Positions 52,823-60,792 of a DNA stretch of 64,000 nucleotides are shown piece after piece (position 1 is the stretch's first letter; each line of letters starts with the position of its first letter). Under the pieces are notes generated by a model. It worked only from the letters and a program-made list of their open reading frames with translations. It was not told the origin of the DNA and searched no databases. Source of the stretch: Curtobacterium sp. TC1 (GTDB taxonomy: Bacteria > Actinomycetota > Actinomycetes > Actinomycetales > Microbacteriaceae); contig NZ_CP081964.1 in NCBI RefSeq assembly GCF_019844075.1, positions 1,178,001 to 1,242,000 of the forward strand, read 5' to 3'. The translations under genes and the position numbers were made by a program.

Positions 52823-53691
52823 GCGCCGACGCGACGCAGCTTCGCGAGCGGTGCCTGCTCGCCGGGGAAGATCCTCTTGACGCCGTCGCCGAGTGCCGTC
52901 TCGATGATGCGGATGTCCCGCGCCAGGGTCTTCAGGCCGTGCGGCTCGAGCGAGGCCGCGTGGTCCGAGCCCCACATCGTGCGGTCGAGCGTGATGTGCC
53001 GTTCGACCGCGGTCGCGCCGAGGGCCACAGCGGCGATCGAGATCTGCAGGCCCGGTTCGTGGCCGGAGTACCCGACCGGCACGCCCGAGTAGCGGTGGGC
53101 GAGGGTGTCGATCATGCGGAGGTTCGCCTCCTCGGCGGGGAGCGGGTACGTCGACGTGGCGTGCATGAGCACGAGACGGTCGGTGCCGAGGGCGTCGACG
53201 GCGGCGTCGATCTGCTCGAGGGTCGACATGCCCGTCGACAGGATGACGGGCTTGCCGGTCGCGGCGACGGCGGCGAGCATCCCGAGGTCGGTCACCGATG
53301 CCGAGGCGATCTTGTACGCGACGACGTTGAGGTCCTCGAGGAAGTCCACGGACGGCTCGTCCCACGGCGACGCGAACCAGTCGAGACCACGGAGGGTCGC
53401 GTGGTCGCCGATCTCGATGTACTGGTCGCGGTCGAACTCGACGCGGTAGCGGTACTCCAGGTAGGTCATCTCGCCCCACGGGGTGCTGCGGGGCGTGTTC
53501 TTCATGTGCTCCGGGGTGGCGATGGCCGGGGTGCGCTTCTGGAACTTCACGGCCTGCAGCCCGGCGTCGGCTGCGACGTCGATGAGCTGCTTGGCGATGT
53601 CGACGTCCCCGTTGTGGTTGAGGCCGATCTCGCCGATGAGGTACGCGGGGTGGCCCGCGCCGATCGTGGACGTGCCGATGGTGACGGTCAT
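52819..53691 (-). CDS. NeuB-type nonulosonic acid synthase lacking the SAF domain
   Basis: A 290-residue synthase that condenses phosphoenolpyruvate with an amino-hexose to give a sialic-acid-like sugar. AYLIGEIGLNHNGDVDIAKQLID, LQAVKFQKRTP, VVAYKIASASVTD, VILSTGMSTLEQID, VLMHATSTYPLP, VGYSGHEPG and TAVERHITLDRTMWGSDHAASLEP give all core barrel motifs. It ends at GEQAPLAKLRRVGA, where the C-terminal SAF (antifreeze-like) domain normally starts, so that domain is absent. ATG 53691 overlaps the cytidylyltransferase stop (ATGA). With only one activating enzyme and one transferase nearby, the exact sugar (Neu5Ac, legionaminic, pseudaminic or other) is open. Confidence 0.88.
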   Translation of the reverse strand: MTVTIGTSTIGAGHPAYLIGEIGLNHNGDVDIAKQLIDVAADAGLQAVKFQKRTPAIATPEHMKNTPRSTPWGEMTYLEYRYRVEFDRDQYIEIGDHATLRGLDWFASPWDEPSVDFLEDLNVVAYKIASASVTDLGMLAAVAATGKPVILSTGMSTLEQIDAAVDALGTDRLVLMHATSTYPLPAEEANLRMIDTLAHRYSGVPVGYSGHEPGLQISIAAVALGATAVERHITLDRTMWGSDHAASLEPHGLKTLARDIRIIETALGDGVKRIFPGEQAPLAKLRRVGA

Positions 53692-54467
53692 GGTGCTCCG
53701 TTCAGTGCGGGGGCTGCCCGCGTCGGGGATGGGTCGTGGTCCGGGGTCTGGGGAGCGACGGCGCCGGCCGTGGCGTCGGCCGCGACTTCGGACCTGGCTT
53801 CGGCCGCCATCAGGTCCGTCTCGTCGTCGATGTCGATCGCGCCGGCGGGGTCGACGGCGATGAGTTCGACGCGGCCGTGGAAGCGGTGCCGGTGCTGCCG
53901 GAAGCCATCGGTCCGCATGACGTACGAGGCGCCGGTCTCGCGGTACTCGGCCGCGCGGTCCTGGCGACGCGGACGGGTGGCGGCGTCGTGGTTCACGGCG
54001 ACGGCGGAACCGTCCGCGGCGACGCGCCACAGGAACGCGTGCGACGGCGCCGCGGCGAACACGACGTCGGCGTGCCCCTCCGAGACGCGCCGGATCGCGG
54101 TGTCGAGGTCGTCCGGGTCGATGAACGGCGAGGTCGCCTGCAGGAACACCAGGACCTCGGGCAGCCCGGTGCCCGCGGCCTCGAGTTCGTCGAGCACGTG
54201 GAGCAGCGCGGACTCCGACGACGCCTCGTCGCCCGCGAGGTCGGCCGGCCGTCGGACCACGTCGGCACCGGCTGCTCGTGCCTCCGCCGCGATGGCGTCG
54301 CCGTCGGTCGTGACGATCACGGCGTCGATCAGTGCCGCGCTCCGCGCCGACTCCACGGCCCGGCGGACGAGCGACCGGCCGGCGACCGTCCGCAGGTTCT
54401 TGCCCGGGATGCCCTTCGAGCCGGCGCGCGCGGGGACGACGGCGAGGACGGTGGGAGAGGAGTGCAT
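53688..54467 (-). CDS. Acylneuraminate cytidylyltransferase family protein
   Basis: A 259-residue nucleotidyltransferase that activates a nonulosonic acid as its CMP derivative. VLAVVPARAGSKGIPGKNLRTVAG is the conserved CTP-binding start; VIVTTDGDAIAAEARAAGADVVRRP and VFLQATSPFIDPDDLDTAI follow, and the late AIDIDDETDLMAAE holds metal-binding Asp residues. It is the first gene of the minus-strand trio; ATG 54467 lies 7 nt after TACCGT with no clear Shine-Dalgarno. The last 25 residues are a Pro/Ala/Thr tail. Confidence 0.9.
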   Translation of the reverse strand: MHSSPTVLAVVPARAGSKGIPGKNLRTVAGRSLVRRAVESARSAALIDAVIVTTDGDAIAAEARAAGADVVRRPADLAGDEASSESALLHVLDELEAAGTGLPEVLVFLQATSPFIDPDDLDTAIRRVSEGHADVVFAAAPSHAFLWRVAADGSAVAVNHDAATRPRRQDRAAEYRETGASYVMRTDGFRQHRHRFHGRVELIAVDPAGAIDIDDETDLMAAEARSEVAADATAGAVAPQTPDHDPSPTRAAPALNGAP

Positions 54468-54474
54468 CTCCCGG

Positions 54475-54480
54475 ACGGTA
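54475..54480 (-). promoter_or_regulatory. -10 hexamer TACCGT, leaderless start of the nonulosonate operon
   Basis: On the minus strand TACCGT, 7 nt, ATG at 54467. Confidence 0.45.
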
Positions 54481-54579
54481 CGAAGTGCGGGTGTCCCGGA
54501 GGCGAACTGCGGGCAGACGCGGGCCGAACCGTTCCGGAACCGCTCGACCGGCGGGTCCCGGTTAGAATCGACGTCGCTC

Positions 54580-54652
54580 GCCTCCGTAGCTCAGTGGATA
54601 GAGCAGGTGGTTTCTACCCACCGTGCCGCGGGTTCGATTCCTGCCGGGGGCA
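54580..54652 (+). tRNA. tRNA-Arg (TCT)
   Basis: Cloverleaf: acceptor GCCTCCG/CGGGGGC, D-arm AGCTCAGTGGATAGAGC, anticodon arm GGTGG-TTTCTAC-CCACC (anticodon TCT), T-arm CGCGGGTTCGATTCCTGC, discriminator A. CCA is not encoded. A TAGAAT -10 lies at 54563-54568. Confidence 0.94.
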
Positions 54653-54659
54653 CGACGCG

Positions 54660-54693
54660 AACGGGCCGCCATCCGATCGGATGGCGGCCCGTT
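54660..54693 (+). terminator. Terminator of tRNA-Arg
   Basis: 34-nt perfect palindrome, AACGGGCCGCCATCCGA and its complement, 7 nt after the tRNA, followed by GCTCGTTCG. Confidence 0.75.
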
Positions 54694-54727
54694 GCTCGTT
54701 CGTGCGGGTGCTGGGTGTCCTGGCCCG

Positions 54728-56056
54728 CTACTCGTCGTCGTCCGCTGCGCGGCGGCGGAGTTCGGCGGCACTGATCGGCTGCGTGTACGGCGCCTCGGAC
54801 GTCTCGTTCGCGTCGGTCGGTTCCGCGGGGGCCTGGGTGATGCGGGTCGGGATGGACGTCGTGTTCGTCGTACCCGGGGTCTCGACCTTCGGGGCCGGGG
54901 CGGACGCCGGGGCAGCCGAGGACGACGGAGCAGCCGGTGACGCCTGGGCCGTCGGGACGTCGTTGGCGGGGGTCCGGTTGACGTGCGCGTCGGCCGAGGT
55001 CGGCGACGGCGTCACCACTGCGGACGACGCGGGACGGTCGGAGCTGCGGGCCGGGGTCGCCCGGTCGGAGTCGCCGAACGCCTTGGTGACGGCGTCGTCG
55101 TCCACGACCTCGGTGTCGTCGGTCCCGCGGCTCGGGGTCGAGCGTGTGGGTGACGTGGGGGTGCCGAGTGCCGGGCGTACCGGGGGCGCGGTGTCGTCGC
55201 CGTAGACGCGGGTGGTGTTCTCGCCGTAGGACCGGGTGGCGTTGGCGTCCGACCCACCTCGGGTCACCGAGAACTCGGGTCCTGCGGCGGGAGCTGCGGG
55301 AGCTGCGGGAGCTGCGGGAGCGGAGGCAGCGGGGGCGCCGCCGGCGGGGGCCGACCCGGCGTTGGCCGGGGTCGACGGTGCGGAGGCGGGAGCTCCTGCT
55401 GATCGCTGCGCCGGACGCAGGGACGTCGTCGTCGGCGTGGGGCGCTCGACGGGAGCCGCCGGGGCGGGAGCCGCCGGGGTCGGGCTCTGCGGTCGGGCGG
55501 TGCCGTTCTGGTCGGCGTTCCAGTCCTGCTGGCGCTTGATCAGGTCGGCGTCGGGGTCGGGGGACTCGAACTTCCAGCGCTCGAGGTCGGCCTTGAAGAG
55601 CTTGCGGGCGCGACCCGGGCGGGCCTGCCACTCGAGCAGGCGGTCGCGGAACTCGGCGAGCGACTGGTCGGCCTGGAAGCTGAAGGTCGACGAGTTCTTC
55701 TTGATGTCGGCGATCTCGTGCTGCGCCCAGCTGGCGGCGAGGGGCGCACCCTGCACGGGGAGCAGCCGGAGCCGGATGTCGGCGTCCTCTGCCAGGTGGT
55801 CCGCGTACCTGCGTTCGTCGTGCCCGAGCGAACCCCAGGCAGCGGCCTTGCGCGCCGCGGAGATGATCGCCGAGACGGCGGCGTTCTTCGACTCACGCTC
55901 CTGCAGGGCGACGACCCGCTTGGTCGCACCCCGTCCGATGAGCGCCGCGATCACGCCGGCGACGACGATGGCGACGAAGGGGATCACGGCACCCGAGATC
56001 ACCCGCCACCCGTCGTCGGACGCAGTCCAGTCGGTCAGGTCGTTCCACCAGTCCAT
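54728..56056 (-). CDS. Membrane-anchored protein with long Pro/Ala/Ser/Thr-rich tail
   Basis: A 442-residue protein without a recognised family. One membrane helix (about 19-41, VISGAVIPFVAIVVAGVIAALIG) is followed by a charged helical block to about 170 (RGATKRVVALQERESKNAAVSAIISAARKAAAWG, HEIADIKKNSSTFSFQADQSLAEFRDRLLEWQ). From 185 to the end it is low-complexity Pro/Ala/Ser/Thr with acid patches, ending ISAAELRRRAADDDE. The first 170 residues look like a family seen in actinobacterial genomes with no known role. ATG 56056 follows TATGGT by 6 nt. The tail is probably cytoplasmic and disordered. Confidence 0.72.
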   Translation of the reverse strand: MDWWNDLTDWTASDDGWRVISGAVIPFVAIVVAGVIAALIGRGATKRVVALQERESKNAAVSAIISAARKAAAWGSLGHDERRYADHLAEDADIRLRLLPVQGAPLAASWAQHEIADIKKNSSTFSFQADQSLAEFRDRLLEWQARPGRARKLFKADLERWKFESPDPDADLIKRQQDWNADQNGTARPQSPTPAAPAPAAPVERPTPTTTSLRPAQRSAGAPASAPSTPANAGSAPAGGAPAASAPAAPAAPAAPAAGPEFSVTRGGSDANATRSYGENTTRVYGDDTAPPVRPALGTPTSPTRSTPSRGTDDTEVVDDDAVTKAFGDSDRATPARSSDRPASSAVVTPSPTSADAHVNRTPANDVPTAQASPAAPSSSAAPASAPAPKVETPGTTNTTSIPTRITQAPAEPTDANETSEAPYTQPISAAELRRRAADDDE

Positions 56057-56062
56057 GCGCGC

Positions 56063-56068
56063 ACCATA
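56063..56068 (-). promoter_or_regulatory. -10 hexamer TATGGT, leaderless start
   Basis: On the minus strand TATGGT, 6 nt, ATG at 56056. Confidence 0.5.
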
Positions 56069-56145
56069 CTCACGAAACGGTCAGGCCCCGGGGAGGACGA
56101 ACGGCGTTCCGCACATCCGACCCCAGATGATTCCAATCTGGAACA

Positions 56146-56412
56146 TCATGACCAACGGAGGCAGTCCACGGCGTCGTCTGCCGACCACACGTTCGGCAGC
56201 TCGACGAACCGACGCTCGGTGGCGACGTAGCGACGAGCGCGGTAGGCGGTGTCCCCGGCGACGTCGATGCGGTCCACGTACCCGACGATCTCGCCGTTGG
56301 CGCGGGTCACACGGCTCAGGTCGTCGCGGACGTCGAGGATGCGGTAGTCGCCGCGCGACCGGGAGAGCGGGACGGAGCGGATCCGCAGTGCGGGTTCGGT
56401 CGTGGTCTGCAT
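56146..56412 (-). CDS. Small hypothetical protein
   Basis: An 88-residue protein, not recognised. ATG 56412 has AGGAGG 6 nt upstream, a strong ribosome site that supports a real gene. GDYRILDVRDDLSRVTRANGEIVGYVDRIDV and YRARRYVATERRFVELPNVWSADDAVDCLRW suggest a small beta-rich domain. No signal peptide. It stands between the membrane protein and msrA; probably a conserved actinobacterial protein of unknown function. Confidence 0.68.
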   Translation of the reverse strand: MQTTTEPALRIRSVPLSRSRGDYRILDVRDDLSRVTRANGEIVGYVDRIDVAGDTAYRARRYVATERRFVELPNVWSADDAVDCLRWS

Positions 56413-56574
56413 CGTGGCCTCCTGGTCGGTGTGGTCCCGACGCTACGGGCCACCACCGACACGCCGGGGCTCTGCCGGCGCATCGTGGACGGTGGGACGG
56501 ACGCAGCGCGCTGTGGAGGGGATGTCCCCTGTGCGGGCCGTCCGCTGTTCGATCCGCTGCCGGACTCCGGGAGG

Positions 56575-56580
56575 TAGGTT
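56575..56580 (+). promoter_or_regulatory. -10 hexamer TAGGTT upstream of msrA
   Basis: TAGGTT, 6 nt, ATG at 56587. A GGGAGG just before it could instead serve the GTG at 56581. Confidence 0.4.
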
Positions 56581-56586
56581 GTGGCC

Positions 56587-57114
56587 ATGACCACGTTCGT
56601 GCTCGCAGGTGGATGTTTCTGGTGTCTCGACGCCGTGTACCGCACGCTCCAGGGGGTGCAGGACGTGGAGTCCGGCTACATCGGCGGTCGGGTGGAGAAC
56701 CCCTCGTACGAGCTGGTGTGCACCGGGTCGACCGGTCACGCCGAGGCCGTCGCGGTCACGTTCGACGAAACGGTGATCCCGGCCGACGTCATCCTCGACG
56801 TCTTCTTCACGCTGCACGACCCGCGGCAGCTGAACCGGCAGGGCGCCGACGTCGGCACGCAGTACCGGTCGGCGATGTTCCCGGCGGACGACGCGCAGCG
56901 CGTGCTGTTCGAGCAGGCGATCGCGCGCGCATCCGAGATCTGGGACGGCGGCATCGTCACCACGATCGAACCGCTCACGACGTTCTACCCGGCGGAGGAG
57001 TACCACCAGGACTTCTTCGCGAAGAACCCCGGCCAGGGCTACTGCCTCGCAGTCGCGCTGCCCAAGGTGAACAAGGTCCGCAAGGCCTACAGTCAGTACA
57101 TCCTGGCGTCCTGA
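56587..57114 (+). CDS. msrA: Peptide-methionine (S)-S-oxide reductase
   Basis: A 175-residue repair enzyme that reduces methionine-S-sulfoxide. VLAGGCFWCLDAVYRTLQGV holds the catalytic Cys in GCFWC; GYIGGRVENPSYELVCTGSTGHAEAVAVTFDE and QLNRQGADVGTQYRSAMF are the substrate pocket, and GQGYC near the end offers a resolving Cys. Length is normal. An in-frame GTG at 56581 is an alternative start (GGGAGG 6 nt before it). The msrA gene here is single, without a fused MsrB. Confidence 0.95.
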   Translation: MTTFVLAGGCFWCLDAVYRTLQGVQDVESGYIGGRVENPSYELVCTGSTGHAEAVAVTFDETVIPADVILDVFFTLHDPRQLNRQGADVGTQYRSAMFPADDAQRVLFEQAIARASEIWDGGIVTTIEPLTTFYPAEEYHQDFFAKNPGQGYCLAVALPKVNKVRKAYSQYILAS

Positions 57115-57151
57115 TCCTCGGGCGTCGGGGCCACGAGGAGGTGGTCGAACG

Positions 57152-57355
57152 ATGACGAACAACACCGGGACCTGGGTCGCGATCGGTCCGGCCGGTGCGG
57201 TGGGCAGCATCCACCGTGCCGCGGACGGCTTCCAGGTCGAGCTCTACGGACGAGGGCGCACCGGCGGGCTCTACCCGTCGCTCGAGTCGGCGAAGGGCGC
57301 GGTCCACGCCGCGCTCGGGCCGCTCGCGGCGCGGCCCGAGTTCCGAGCGCACTAG
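57152..57355 (+). CDS. Small hypothetical protein
   Basis: A 67-residue protein starting at ATG 57152, with CGAGGAGG about 12 nt upstream, 37 bp after msrA on the same strand. TWVAIGPAGAVGSIHRAADGFQVELYGRGRTGGLYPSLESAKGAVHAAL has the look of a short beta-beta-alpha domain similar to small actinobacterial proteins of unknown function. Possibly co-transcribed with msrA. Confidence 0.65.
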   Translation: MTNNTGTWVAIGPAGAVGSIHRAADGFQVELYGRGRTGGLYPSLESAKGAVHAALGPLAARPEFRAH

Positions 57356-57429
57356 CGGTCCAGGGCCGGACAGGAGGCCCGGGGGACTCGTCCTCCACAG
57401 GTCGCCTGATCGGGTCCACACGCCACAGA

Positions 57430-57465
57430 TCGAGCCCGGGGCTGCTTCGGCAGCCCCGGGCTCGA
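57430..57465 (+). terminator. 16-bp stem hairpin with TTCG tetraloop
   Basis: TCGAGCCCGGGGCTGC, TTCG, then its perfect complement. It terminates the msrA side and ends only 13 nt before the ssb start at 57479. Confidence 0.8.
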
Positions 57466-57478
57466 TGACGATCGACGC

Positions 57479-58162
57479 ATGAACGACATCATCACCGTCT
57501 GCGGAATCGTCGCCACGGAACCCCGTCACCTCGTCACCGAGACCGGCATCGCCATCACGAGCCTGCGCCTCGCCTCACCGTCACGCCGATGGGACCGGGC
57601 CAGCGCCGCCTGGGTCAACGGTGCGACCAACTGGTACACCGTCACCGCGTTCCGCTCCCTCGCGTCGAACGTGTTCAAGTCCCTGAAGAAGGGCGACCGC
57701 ATCGTCGTGTCCGGCCGTGTCCGGATCCGCACCTGGGAGCGCGACGGTCGCGGTGGCACGTCCGTCGAGATCGACGCCGACGGCATCGGGCACGACCTGG
57801 CCTGGGGCATCAGCAACTGGGTCCGGGTGCCGCGGCAGGTGAACGACACGACGTCCGGGCACGGCGGGGTGCGGGGCGTCGACCCCCGGACCGGCGAGGT
57901 GCACGGCGGCGGCCTGGTCGCTGCTCCGGCGCTCGACGGCCCGCGGCACGAGCACGACACCGAGCACGAGGCCGGTGCCGACCGCGAGGACGAGGACGGG
58001 GTCGACCCAGGGGCCGACCAGGGGAACGACTCCGGGATCGACCACGGACTCGACGACGCCGACCCGGTCGGGCCGTCGGAGCGCATGCTCGAACAGGACG
58101 GTGCCGCGTTCGACCCCGAGTCACCGGACGACGACGGTCCCCTCGCCAGGGTCGCGGCGTGA
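57479..58162 (+). CDS. ssb: Single-stranded DNA-binding protein (divergent)
   Basis: A 227-residue SSB. The OB fold covers about 1-115: IITVCGIVATEPRHLVTETGIAITSLRLASPSRRW, NWYTVTAFRSLASNVFKSLKKGDRIVVSGRVRIRTWERDGRGGTSVEIDADGIGHDL. The long acidic tail (DREDEDGVDPGADQGND and similar) ends in DDDGPLARVAA and lacks the D-(I/L)-PF tip that housekeeping SSB uses to bind partners. It is therefore more like the second actinobacterial SSB paralogue. ATG 57479 sits 13 nt after a strong hairpin with no clear ribosome site. Confidence 0.88.
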   Translation: MNDIITVCGIVATEPRHLVTETGIAITSLRLASPSRRWDRASAAWVNGATNWYTVTAFRSLASNVFKSLKKGDRIVVSGRVRIRTWERDGRGGTSVEIDADGIGHDLAWGISNWVRVPRQVNDTTSGHGGVRGVDPRTGEVHGGGLVAAPALDGPRHEHDTEHEAGADREDEDGVDPGADQGNDSGIDHGLDDADPVGPSERMLEQDGAAFDPESPDDDGPLARVAA

Positions 58163-58185
58163 ACCCGGTCAGACGCGCCGGACGG

Positions 58186-58920
58186 TCACCACTTCTGCGC
58201 GATCATCGCGATGCCGGACACCTGCTCGGTGTCCCAGTTCCCACCGCGCGGCAGCCCGGCGACCCGGCCGTCGATCTTGAAGCTCGCGCCCTGGATCCGT
58301 GGCTTGTTCGTCTGCGTCGCCTTCAGCCCGTGGAACGAGAAGCTCGTGTCCCACTTGCCGTTCAGCCCGATCTGGCCCTTGCGGTCGCCGACGGTGATGC
58401 GCGTGTTCTGCACGGTCGAGTGCACGACGTCACCGTTCAGGCGGGCGTTCGCCTCGGCGTTGAAGAACAGCCGGCCGTCCAGGTTGAGCTTGAGGGTGCC
58501 GATCGTCTTGTGGTTCACGATCATCGTCGCGACGTCGTTCTTGTACCAGCGCATCCCGATCGGCGTGAGCTTGTTCGTCGCCGGACCGAGGTAGCCGTAG
58601 GTGAACTTGCCGTTCTGCACGCGCTCCCAGATGTAGCGCGGCTTGCCCTTGCTCTCGGGGGACCCCTTGTCCGACTGGATGCCGAACGAGTAGGCGTTGT
58701 TGTGGGCGTCGTGGACGTTGATGTACGACGAGTACCCCGTGCCGGACCCGCTGGCGCTGATGCTCGCCGTGTAGAGCAGGTAGGGGTCGCCCTTCGGGAC
58801 GGCTCCGGCGGCCGAAGCCGGCGCGGCCGGAGCGACGAGGGCGACGGTGAGCGCGATCGCTCCGACGAAGGGGAGCGCGAGTCGGCGCAGTCGTGTGGCG
58901 TGCCTGGTCATGGTTGTCAT
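58186..58920 (-). CDS. Secreted protein of unknown function
   Basis: A 244-residue exported protein. RHATRLRRLALPFVGAIALTVALVAPAAPASAA is a clear signal peptide, cut near residue 35. The mature part (AVPKGDPYLLYTASISASGSGTGYSSYINVHDAHNNAYSFGIQSDK, then LNLDGRLFFNAEANARLNGDVV) is rich in Tyr/Asn/Ser and aromatic beta strands and suggests a lectin- or jelly-roll-like fold, but I recognise no family. There are no cysteines to speak of and no anchor. ATG 58920 is chosen; a second ATG at 58911 is possible. Convergent with ssb, 23 bp apart. Confidence 0.75.
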   Translation of the reverse strand: MTTMTRHATRLRRLALPFVGAIALTVALVAPAAPASAAGAVPKGDPYLLYTASISASGSGTGYSSYINVHDAHNNAYSFGIQSDKGSPESKGKPRYIWERVQNGKFTYGYLGPATNKLTPIGMRWYKNDVATMIVNHKTIGTLKLNLDGRLFFNAEANARLNGDVVHSTVQNTRITVGDRKGQIGLNGKWDTSFSFHGLKATQTNKPRIQGASFKIDGRVAGLPRGGNWDTEQVSGIAMIAQKW

Positions 58921-59085
58921 CCCGTCCGTGATCCTGAGCCGGTCCGCGTCGTGGTGAGCGACGGGCCCCGAGGTGGTTGGCGAGGACAACCTACGTCGTC
59001 GCCACGGATCCCGACAGACCCCCGTCCGGTCGGGTGCGCGAAGCGGCGATCCGGTTCCGGGCGCGCGACGCACCGGCGGTGTCAC

Positions 59086-59091
59086 TACACT
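59086..59091 (+). promoter_or_regulatory. -10 hexamer TACACT upstream of ettA
   Basis: TACACT lies 10 nt before the ATG at 59102, giving a very short leader. Confidence 0.4.
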
Positions 59092-59101
59092 TGGGGCCGA
59101 T

Positions 59102-60787
59102 ATGGCTGAGTACATCTACCAGATGGTCCGCGCCCGCAAGGCGGTCGGCGACAAGCTGATCCTCGACGACGTCACGATGTCGTTCCTCCCCGGCGCCAAG
59201 ATCGGCGTCGTGGGACCGAACGGTGCCGGCAAGTCGACGATCCTGAAGATCATGGCCGGTCTCGACCAGCCGTCGAACGGTGAGGCGAAGCTCACGCCGG
59301 GCTTCACCGTCGGCATCCTCATGCAGGAGCCGGAGCTCGACGAGACGAAGACCGTGCTCGAGAACGTCCAGGAAGGCGTCGGCGAGATCCACGCGAAGCT
59401 CGCCCGCTTCAACGAGATCTCCGCGCTGATGGCCGAGCCCGACGCCGACTTCGACGCGCTCCTCGCCGAGATGGGCACGCTGCAGGAGGAGATCGACGCC
59501 GCCGACGCGTGGGACCTCGACTCGCAGCTCGAGCAGGCCATGGCCGCGCTCCAGTGCCCCCCGGGGGACGAACTCGTCACGCACCTCTCCGGCGGTGAGA
59601 AGCGTCGCGTCGCGCTGTGCAAGCTCCTGCTCCAGAAGCCCGACCTGCTCCTGCTCGACGAACCCACCAACCACCTGGACGCCGAGAGCGTGCAGTGGCT
59701 CGAGCAGCACCTGCAGCAGTACCACGGTGCCGTCCTCGCCGTGACCCACGACCGGTACTTCCTGGACCACGTGGCCCAGTGGATCGCCGAGGTCGACCGT
59801 GGTCGCCTCTACCCGTACGAGGGCAACTACTCGACGTACCTCGAGAAGAAGCGTGCGCGCCTCGAGGTGCAGGGCAAGAAGGACGCGAAGCTCGCGAAGC
59901 GCCTGTCCTCGGAGCTCGACTGGGTCCGCAGCAACACCAAGGGCCGTCAGGCGAAGTCGAAGGCCCGTCTCGCCCGGTACGAAGAGATGGTCACCGAGGC
60001 CGAGCGCACCCGCAAGCTCGACTTCGAGGAGATCGTGATCCCCGTGGGCCCGCGTCTGGGCTCGCAGGTCATCGACGCCGAGAAGCTGCACAAGCAGTTC
60101 GGTGAGCGCGTCATCATCGGCGACCTGTCCTTCACGCTGCCCCGCAACGGCATCGTCGGCGTCATCGGCCCGAACGGTGTCGGCAAGACGACGCTGTTCA
60201 AGACGATCGTCGGCCTCGAGCCCCTCGACGGCGGCACGCTGAAGATCGGCGACACGGTCGACATCTCCTACGTCGACCAGAGCCGTGGCGGCATCGACCC
60301 GAACAAGAACCTGTGGGAGGTCGTGTCCGACGGGCTCGACTACATCCAGGTCGGCAAGACCGAGATCCCGTCCCGCGCGTACGTCTCGCAGTTCGGGTTC
60401 AAGGGCCCGGACCAGCAGAAGCGGGCCGGAATCCTGTCGGGTGGTGAGCGCAACCGTCTGAACCTCGCGCTGACCCTCAAGCAGGGCGGCAACCTGCTGC
60501 TCCTCGACGAGCCGACGAACGACCTGGACGTCGAGACCCTCGGCAGCCTCGAGAACGCCCTGCTCGAGTACCCCGGTTGCGCCGTGGTCATCACCCACGA
60601 CCGGTGGTTCCTCGACCGCATCGCGACGCACATCCTGGCGTGGGAAGGCCTCAACGAGGACGGCACGCCGAACTGGTACTGGTTCGAGGGCAACTTCGAG
60701 GCGTACGAGGAGAACAAGATCGAGCGCCTCGGTGCCGACGCCGCGAAGCCCGGTCGCGCGACGTACCGCAAGCTCACCCGCGACTGA
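59102..60787 (+). CDS. ettA: Energy-dependent translational throttle protein EttA
   Basis: A 561-residue ABC-F ATPase that binds the ribosomal E site and gates elongation according to energy state. Two ABC domains: GPNGAGKST, LSGGEKRRV, LLLLDEPTNHLD; and GPNGVGKTT, LSGGERNRL, LLLLDEPTNDLD. The linker helix LEKKRARLEVQGKKDAKLAKRLSSELDWVRSN is the P-site tRNA interaction region, and MAEYIYQMVRARKAVGDK is the EttA-specific start. No membrane part, as expected. Followed 5 bp later by the thioesterase gene on the same strand. Confidence 0.96.
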   Translation: MAEYIYQMVRARKAVGDKLILDDVTMSFLPGAKIGVVGPNGAGKSTILKIMAGLDQPSNGEAKLTPGFTVGILMQEPELDETKTVLENVQEGVGEIHAKLARFNEISALMAEPDADFDALLAEMGTLQEEIDAADAWDLDSQLEQAMAALQCPPGDELVTHLSGGEKRRVALCKLLLQKPDLLLLDEPTNHLDAESVQWLEQHLQQYHGAVLAVTHDRYFLDHVAQWIAEVDRGRLYPYEGNYSTYLEKKRARLEVQGKKDAKLAKRLSSELDWVRSNTKGRQAKSKARLARYEEMVTEAERTRKLDFEEIVIPVGPRLGSQVIDAEKLHKQFGERVIIGDLSFTLPRNGIVGVIGPNGVGKTTLFKTIVGLEPLDGGTLKIGDTVDISYVDQSRGGIDPNKNLWEVVSDGLDYIQVGKTEIPSRAYVSQFGFKGPDQQKRAGILSGGERNRLNLALTLKQGGNLLLLDEPTNDLDVETLGSLENALLEYPGCAVVITHDRWFLDRIATHILAWEGLNEDGTPNWYWFEGNFEAYEENKIERLGADAAKPGRATYRKLTRD

Positions 60788-60792
60788 CCCGC

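Noticed and set aside
53692..54030. N-terminal extension of the NeuB-type synthase
   Set aside because: It lies within the cytidylyltransferase gene in another frame; ATG 53691 overlaps that gene's stop like other operon junctions.
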